From: Pseudomonadota bacterium
GTDB lineage: Bacteria > Pseudomonadota > Alphaproteobacteria > Rhizobiales > Devosiaceae
NCBI GenBank assembly: GCA_023433985.1
Contig: JAEYTN010000269.1
Span: 1-7,606, forward strand
Direction of reading: 5' to 3'
DNA length: 7,606 nt
The translations under genes were made by a program, and so were the position numbers. The notes beneath the pieces are model-generated. The model worked only from the letters and a program-made list of their open reading frames with translations. It did not search any database and was not told where the DNA came from. Below, one piece after another: positions 1-3,748 of the stretch (its first letter is position 1; each line of letters starts with the position of its first letter).

Positions 1-1358
1 CCGGGATAGTCGGCCAGCATTTCCTGCAGCAGGTCAAGCGTCTCGAGGTCGAGGTCGTTGGTGGGCTCGTCGAGGACGAGGACGTTCGAGGGCAGCGCGA
101 GGACACGCGCCAGCACCAGCCGGCCGCGCTCACCGCCGGAGAGCTTGCTCACCGCCGTGCCGGCCTGCTCGGGCGTGAACAGGAAGTCCTTGAGATAGCC
201 CATGAAATGCTTGGGCTGCCCGTTGATCACCAGCGTATCCGATCCGCCCCCGGTGATCGCTTCCTTCAGCGTCATGTCGTTGGAAAGCGACGCCCGGCGC
301 TGGTCGAGGCTCGCCAGCTCGATGGCGGCGCCCAGCCTCACCGTCCCGCTGTCGGGCGCGATCTCGCCGGTCAGCATCCTGATCAGCGTCGTCTTGCCCG
401 CCCCGTTCGCGCCGACGATGCCGACGCGGTCGCCGCGGATGATGCGGGTCGAGAAATCCTCTACGATCACCCGCTCGCCGAAGCGCTTGGAAATCCCCTT
501 GGCCTCGGCCACCATCTTGCCCGAGAGGTCGCCCTCGGCCACCGAGATCTTCACGTCGCCAACGGCGCGCTTCAGCTCGCGTCGCTGCTGGCGCAGGTCG
601 AACAGGCCGGCGAGGCGACGGACATTGCGCTTCCTGCGGGCGGTGACGCCATAGGTGAGCCAGTGCTCCTCGCGCACGATCTGCCGGTCGAGCTTGTGCC
701 GCGCGGTCTCCTCTTCCTCGAGCACCTGGTCGCGCCATTCTTCGAAGGCTCCGAACCCCCGGTCGAGCCGGCGGGTCACCCCGCGGTCCAGCCAGACCGT
801 GGCGCGCGTCAGGTCCGAAAGAAAGCGCCGGTCATGGCTGATCAGCACCAGCGCCGATTTTATCGAGCGGAGTTCCGCCTCCAGCCACTCGATGGCGGGC
901 AGGTCGAGATGGTTCGTCGGCTCGTCGAGCAGGATGATATCCGGCTCGGGCGCCAGCACCCGGGCCAGCGCCGCGCGCCGCGCCTCGCCGCCCGACAGCC
1001 GGGTCGGGTCCTCGTCGCCCTTGAGCCCGAGCGCGTTCAGCAGGTAGGTCGCGCGGTAGTGGTCGTCACCCGCCTCCATCCCCGCCTCGACATAAGCGAG
1101 CGTCGTCGCGAAGGCGGAAAGGTCCGGCTCCTGCGGCAGGTAGCGGATCGTCACCCCCGGCTGCAGGAACCGCCGCCCGCCATCCGGCTCGATCTCGCCG
1201 GCCGCGATCTTCAACAGCGTCGACTTGCCCGAGCCATTGCGGCCCACGAGCGCGATCTTCTCGCCGGGCGAGACGGTGAGTTCGGCGCCTTCGAGCAACT
1301 CGGTCGAGCCGAGCCGCAGACGGATATCCTGGAGGTCGAGAATGCGGGGAGATGCCAT
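1..1358 (-). CDS. uup: Uup-type ABC-F ATPase, 3' end outside window
   Basis: Cytoplasmic ABC-F protein with two ATPase domains and no membrane part; the family acts on ribosomes, and Uup is linked to ribosome function and to limiting tandem-repeat excision. I read 452 codons. Domain 1 has Walker A GRNGSGKST (39-47), signature LSGGE (121-125), Walker B and D-loop ILLDEPTNHLD (142-152) and switch His175. Domain 2 has Walker A GANGAGKTT (316-324), LSGGE (406-410) and LVLDEPTNDLD (427-437). The linker between them carries WLTYGVTARRKRN (233-245), matching the Uup-type linker pattern W-L-x-x-G-x-x-A-R-R-x-R-N and separating it from EttA or YheS. Uup proteins are about 600-635 residues, so the last part of domain 2 and any C-terminal coiled coil are off the left edge. 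The ATG at 1358 is chosen because the protein begins as the family does; no clear Shine-Dalgarno precedes it. Catalytic residues look intact. Confidence 0.93.
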   Translation of the reverse strand, partial: MASPRILDLQDIRLRLGSTELLEGAELTVSPGEKIALVGRNGSGKSTLLKIAAGEIEPDGGRRFLQPGVTIRYLPQEPDLSAFATTLAYVEAGMEAGDDHYRATYLLNALGLKGDEDPTRLSGGEARRAALARVLAPEPDIILLDEPTNHLDLPAIEWLEAELRSIKSALVLISHDRRFLSDLTRATVWLDRGVTRRLDRGFGAFEEWRDQVLEEEETARHKLDRQIVREEHWLTYGVTARRKRNVRRLAGLFDLRQQRRELKRAVGDVKISVAEGDLSGKMVAEAKGISKRFGERVIVEDFSTRIIRGDRVGIVGANGAGKTTLIRMLTGEIAPDSGTVRLGAAIELASLDQRRASLSNDMTLKEAITGGGSDTLVINGQPKHFMGYLKDFLFTPEQAGTAVSKLSGGERGRLVLARVLALPSNVLVLDEPTNDLDLETLDLLQEMLADYP

Positions 1359-1415
1359 GGCGAGCGGGGATAGAGGAGGAGGCCCGGGAACGCAACGCTG
1401 CAGACCGCTGGTACG

Positions 1416-1429
1416 CTGGTTTAAACCAG
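1416..1429. promoter_or_regulatory. Perfect 14-base palindrome upstream of uup
   Basis: CTGGTTTAAACCAG equals its own reverse complement. It lies 58 bases upstream of the uup start, where a repressor or activator site could sit. I do not recognise the motif. Confidence 0.3.
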
Positions 1430-1565
1430 TGGCCGGACCGCGGTGCCGACCACGTTACACTAGAGTTATTGTCAGCCAGATCAGCGGCCAGGTCCGACAA
1501 GCTCCGTCACATGCCGCGATTCCAGCGGAAATATACGCAATAATCCGCGTCAAAGCGGTCCGACC

Positions 1566-1579
1566 AATCTGAACAGATT
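1566..1579. promoter_or_regulatory. Dyad AATCTG-AA-CAGATT upstream of the structured RNA
   Basis: Two perfect 6-base arms separated by two bases. The centre lies about 45 bases upstream of the -10-like CTATAA at 1618-1623, a position suitable for an activator site of the RNA promoter. The binding protein is unknown, and a chance dyad is possible. Confidence 0.25.
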
Positions 1580-1617
1580 CTTAACCGGCAGCTCAGGGGT
1601 CGTTCAAACGGCTGCTT

Positions 1618-1623
1618 CTATAA
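1618..1623 (+). promoter_or_regulatory. Possible -10 box of the structured RNA
   Basis: CTATAA fits the alphaproteobacterial -10 (CTATAT-like) in five of six positions and lies just before the first hairpin of the RNA. No matching -35 box is present at 16-18 bases upstream, so the promoter may need an activator or may lie elsewhere. Confidence 0.3.
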
Positions 1624-1624
1624 C

Positions 1625-1862
1625 TCTGATCATTCGCTGCGCCACCGGACACAGCGAAGCAAGCGCGGAAGGAAGGACTGCGCACCAGTTTCGCGCCGAC
1701 AGATGCGGGAGGGCCCGCGTGACCGGACCCTCTCCTGTCTGCCGGCGACCCGGTAGAATATCGGGTATCCCATGCTCCTTTGCGCCCTCCGGGTCGGGCG
1801 CGCGGGCATGGCGCTAGCGGGCAGGTACGGGGCGTAGTGGAGTCCGCGCCGTACCTGCCCGA
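1625..1862 (+). ncRNA. Structured RNA, speF-leader-like, without a decarboxylase gene
   Basis: This gap has no protein gene but folds into consecutive hairpins. Stem 1 pairs 1633-1639 with 1652-1658 (7 pairs). Stem 2 pairs 1663-1670 with 1689-1696 (8 pairs, one G-U), with an inner CTG/CAG stem (1678-1680/1686-1688) and a purine bulge GGAAGGA. Stem 3 pairs GACAG (1698-1702) with CTGTC (1735-1739), and GAGGGCC (1709-1715) with 1725-1732 around one bulged base. Stem 4 pairs 1748-1754 with 1760-1766. Stem 5 pairs CCATGC (1770-1775) with GCATGG (1806-1811) and encloses GCGCCC/GGGCGC (1782-1787/1796-1801). A terminator-like stem follows. The conserved-looking blocks GGAAGGAAGGACTGCGCACC and CTCCTTTGCGCCCTCCGGGT resemble the alphaproteobacterial speF RNA motif found before ornithine decarboxylase genes; this match is from memory. 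Here the next gene is rirA on the opposite strand, so the RNA is either an orphan leader or an independent small RNA. Plus-strand orientation rests on the T-rich tail. Both ends are approximate. Confidence 0.62.
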
Positions 1863-1870
1863 TTTGCTTT
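1819..1870 (+). terminator. Rho-independent-type terminator between the RNA and rirA
   Basis: GGGCAGGTACGG (1819-1830) pairs perfectly with CCGTACCTGCCC (1849-1860); three more pairs (1832-1834/1845-1847) follow a G-G mismatch, leaving a 10-base loop. The plus-strand tail GATTTGCTTT is only moderately T-rich. The stem lies 20 bases beyond the rirA stop codon, so it may also end rirA transcription from the other side. Confidence 0.7.
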
Positions 1871-1880
1871 CCGAAAGGTC

Positions 1881-2357
1881 CTAGTTGGCAGCCTGCGCGA
1901 TCAGCACAGGCTCCATCTCCTCGAAGGAGAGGCCGAGCCGCTGCCGCAGCGAGCGGCGCTTGGCCGCCAGATCGGCGATCGTATGGTTGTCGAGCACCTC
2001 GAAGAACGCGCCGAGCGCCTCGCGCAGCGCTGCGTTGACGTCGCAGCTGTCGGCCAGTGGGCAGGCCACGTCGCCGTCATCGAAGCACTCGGCCATCGAG
2101 AAATTCTCTTCGGTGAGCCGGATGGTATCGAGCAGCGTGATATCCTCGGCCGGTCGGCCGAGCCGGATGCCGCCGCGGCGGCCGCGCACCGTCTCGATCA
2201 GTCCCTTCTCCACGAGGGGCTTGATCAGCTTAAACAGGAACAGCTCCGAGATGCCATGCGCCTTGGCGATGTCGGCGACCCGGCTGAGGCCCGGCGCGTT
2301 GACGGCGCAGTAGATCAGGGTGCGGATGGCGTAGTTGGATTGGCGGGTCAGTCGCAT
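1881..2357 (-). CDS. rirA: Rhizobial iron regulator RirA (Rrf2 family)
   Basis: Iron-sulfur-sensing DNA-binding repressor of iron-uptake genes; with its cluster it represses under iron sufficiency. The 158-residue protein opens MRLTRQSNYAIRTLIYC, as Rrf2 proteins do, and has a winged helix over about residues 1-80 (recognition area around ISELFLFKLIKPLVEKGLIE, 36-55; wing VRGRRGGIRLGRP, 57-69). The cluster cysteines are C91, C99 and C105 in MAECFDDGDVACPLADSC, the positions known for RirA, which sets it apart from IscR and NsrR. I choose the ATG at 2357, not an in-frame ATG at 2402: the family starts with MRLT, and GGAG lies six bases upstream. The gene follows the aldo/keto reductase on the same strand, but the 165-base gap contains its own probable promoter with an Irr-box-like element. 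That fits the known cross-regulation of rirA by Irr in Agrobacterium. Confidence 0.93.
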   Translation of the reverse strand: MRLTRQSNYAIRTLIYCAVNAPGLSRVADIAKAHGISELFLFKLIKPLVEKGLIETVRGRRGGIRLGRPAEDITLLDTIRLTEENFSMAECFDDGDVACPLADSCDVNAALREALGAFFEVLDNHTIADLAAKRRSLRQRLGLSFEEMEPVLIAQAAN

Positions 2358-2408
2358 GGAGCACTCCGAAGCGGACGGGACACTGCTCCCGCCCTGTGCC
2401 ACCTCGAA

Positions 2409-2459
2409 CAGCCCGGAATCACAGGGAGATTCGGGGCTGCCCGAGTTTCAGGCAGTCCC
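2409..2459 (-). promoter_or_regulatory. Two overlapping hairpins in the rirA 5' leader
   Basis: In the predicted rirA leader RNA, a first hairpin pairs 2451-2459 with 2434-2441 (8 pairs, one bulge). A second pairs 2428-2439 with 2409-2420 (11 of 12 pairs, 7-base loop). They share bases 2434-2439 and cannot form together. Neither is followed by a T-tract, so classic attenuation is not indicated. A protein-binding dyad is an alternative reading. Confidence 0.35.
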
Positions 2460-2462
2460 GCC

Positions 2463-2491
2463 ACTTTATAACAGTTCTAAACTTCGTCAAG
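2463..2491 (-). promoter_or_regulatory. Probable rirA promoter
   Basis: On the minus strand, CTTGAC (2491-2486) is a perfect alphaproteobacterial -35. The -10 is ambiguous: TATAAA (2470-2465) is the better box but at a 15-base spacing, while TAAAGT (2468-2463) is at 17 bases. Either gives a transcript start near 2455-2458 and a leader of about 100 bases. The Irr-box-like element lies inside this promoter. Confidence 0.5.
2465..2481. promoter_or_regulatory. Irr-box-like iron control element (ICE) in the rirA promoter
   Basis: TTTATAACAGTTCTAAA consists of two 7-base inverted arms around three bases, with one mismatch to the symmetric form TTTAGAA-N3-TTCTAAA, which is the ICE consensus bound by Irr in Hyphomicrobiales. 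It covers the spacer and -10 area of the rirA promoter, so bound Irr should block transcription. Irr repression of rirA under low iron is known in Agrobacterium; here it is inferred from motif and position. Confidence 0.65.
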
Positions 2492-2500
2492 TTAACTTGA
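2487..2500. promoter_or_regulatory. Perfect 14-base palindrome at the rirA -35 region
   Basis: TCAAGTTAACTTGA equals its own reverse complement and overlaps the -35 box CTTGAC of rirA. It is next to, but distinct from, the Irr-box-like element. A second regulator, possibly RirA itself, could bind here. I do not recognise it as a known operator. Confidence 0.4.
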
Positions 2501-2522
2501 GCGTGATGTTCAGGATTGTGGC

Positions 2523-3566
2523 CTATTCCACATACCCCCGATGGAGCACCCAGTCCTCTTCGCTCAGCCGGTCCTGCGCCGTGAAGCTCTGGTGCCAGTA
2601 GGGGTAGATGAGCGGTGGGCGGCTGACGGCGTCGAGCTTCTTCACTTCCTCGTCGCTGAGCTTGAGCTCGGCGGCTTTGAGGTTGTCCTCAAACTGCGCG
2701 AAGTTGCGGCCCCCGACGATGACCGAGGCGACGAGCGGGCGCTGCAACAGCCAGGCAAGCACCACCTGCGCGCCCGAAACGCCGCGGCCCTGCGCCACCT
2801 CGTTGATCACGTCCACGATGTCCCAGAGCAGGTCCCAGTTGTAGATCGGCGGCTCGCGGAAGCCACGGACCTGCCGGCCATCCTCGGGTTTCGAGTTCCG
2901 GGTATACTTGCCCGATAGCCAGCCACCGCCGAGCGGCGACCAGACGAGGATCGAGACGCCCTGGTCGAGCCCGAGCGGCACCAGTTCGTATTCGGCCTCG
3001 CGCGCCTGCAGGGTGTAGTGAATCTGCTGGGAAACGAAGCGCTGGTAGCCCTTGGCGTCGGAGCTCGCGAGCGCCTTCATCAGGTGCCAGGCCGAGTAGT
3101 TCGAGCAGCCGACGTAGCGAATCTTGCCCTGCCGCACCAAGGTATCGAGCGCCTCGAGCGTCTCATCGAGCGGAGTCTGCCCGTCCCACTCGTGCACCTG
3201 GTAGAGGTCGATGACATCCGTCTTGAGCCGCTTCAGCGACTTCTCGCATTCGCGCACGATATGCCAGCGGCTGAGCCCGCGATCGTTGGGTCCCTGTCCG
3301 GTGGCGAAGCGGACCTTGGTGGCGAGCAGCACGCGGTCGCGGCGGCCATCGCTCAGCGCCTCGCCGATGATCGTCTCGGATACCGACTTGGAATACACGT
3401 TGGCGGTGTCGACGAGGTTGACGCCATGATCGAGGCAAAGGTCGATCTGCCGGCATGCCTCGGTCACGTCGGTACTGCCCCACAGCCCGTCGCCGCCGAA
3501 CGTGGCGGTGCCGATGGCAAGCGAAGACACCTTGAGGCCGGAGCGGCCCAGCAGGCGGTAATCCAT
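2523..3566 (-). CDS. Aldo/keto reductase
   Basis: Predicted cytoplasmic NAD(P)H-dependent oxidoreductase of the aldo/keto reductase superfamily, a TIM-barrel fold that reduces aldehydes or ketones; the substrate cannot be read from sequence. The 347 residues contain the full catalytic tetrad: Asp53 and Tyr58 (in VDTANVYS), Lys84 (LLATKV) and His125 (YQVHEWD). The opening YRLLGRSGLKVS and the cofactor-side motifs GCSNYS (153-158), WSPLGGGWLSGKY (209-221) and VGGRNFAQFEDNL (284-296) are typical of the potassium-channel-beta-like/YajO/Tas-type branch. Length is normal and no key residue is missing. The ATG at 3566 is supported by GGGAG eight bases upstream. That Shine-Dalgarno lies in a small inverted repeat (ATATCCC..GAGATAT, 3571-3587), which might weaken initiation. 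It is transcribed towards rirA and divergently from the Sel1-caspase gene. Confidence 0.93.
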   Translation of the reverse strand: MDYRLLGRSGLKVSSLAIGTATFGGDGLWGSTDVTEACRQIDLCLDHGVNLVDTANVYSKSVSETIIGEALSDGRRDRVLLATKVRFATGQGPNDRGLSRWHIVRECEKSLKRLKTDVIDLYQVHEWDGQTPLDETLEALDTLVRQGKIRYVGCSNYSAWHLMKALASSDAKGYQRFVSQQIHYTLQAREAEYELVPLGLDQGVSILVWSPLGGGWLSGKYTRNSKPEDGRQVRGFREPPIYNWDLLWDIVDVINEVAQGRGVSGAQVVLAWLLQRPLVASVIVGGRNFAQFEDNLKAAELKLSDEEVKKLDAVSRPPLIYPYWHQSFTAQDRLSEEDWVLHRGYVE

Positions 3567-3748
3567 AGCGATATCTCCCTGGGATATGTCGGGCGGACCC
3601 TAACCGAGGCAGCCGGGCTTGGGGAGTGGTCGACGGGCTGCAAGTCGCACCGGATTGATCGTGCTCATCCGCGCGAGTCGATGGACTCCAATACTGTGCT
3701 TTTGCTAGCAATTCGCCCAAGGGGCGCGAGGGAACGGGGGATATACAA

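Larger units (their letters stand above)
1359..1624. other. Intergenic region between uup and the structured RNA
   Basis: No protein gene is convincing here. It should hold the uup promoter (minus strand), but I find no good pair of -35 and -10 boxes. Two dyads stand out: the perfect 14-base palindrome CTGGTTTAAACCAG (1416-1429) and AATCTG-AA-CAGATT (1566-1579). The right end carries a plus-strand -10-like CTATAA (1618-1623), which could start the RNA that follows. Small open frames that overlap this stretch show no recognisable protein. Confidence 0.5.

Noticed and set aside
207..1373. Long plus-strand open frame of 388 codons
   Set aside because: It runs antisense to the clear Uup frame and its translation has no recognisable domain; long antisense frames are common in high-GC genes.
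2358..2402. Longer rirA start at 2402
   Set aside because: The added 15 residues do not belong to the Rrf2 fold, and the ATG at 2357 has a good Shine-Dalgarno and the family N-terminus.
3609..3641. Inverted repeat GCAGCC...GGCTGC between the divergent reductase and Sel1-caspase genes
   Set aside because: Only six pairs with a long spacer in GC-rich DNA; too weak to call as an operator or terminator.
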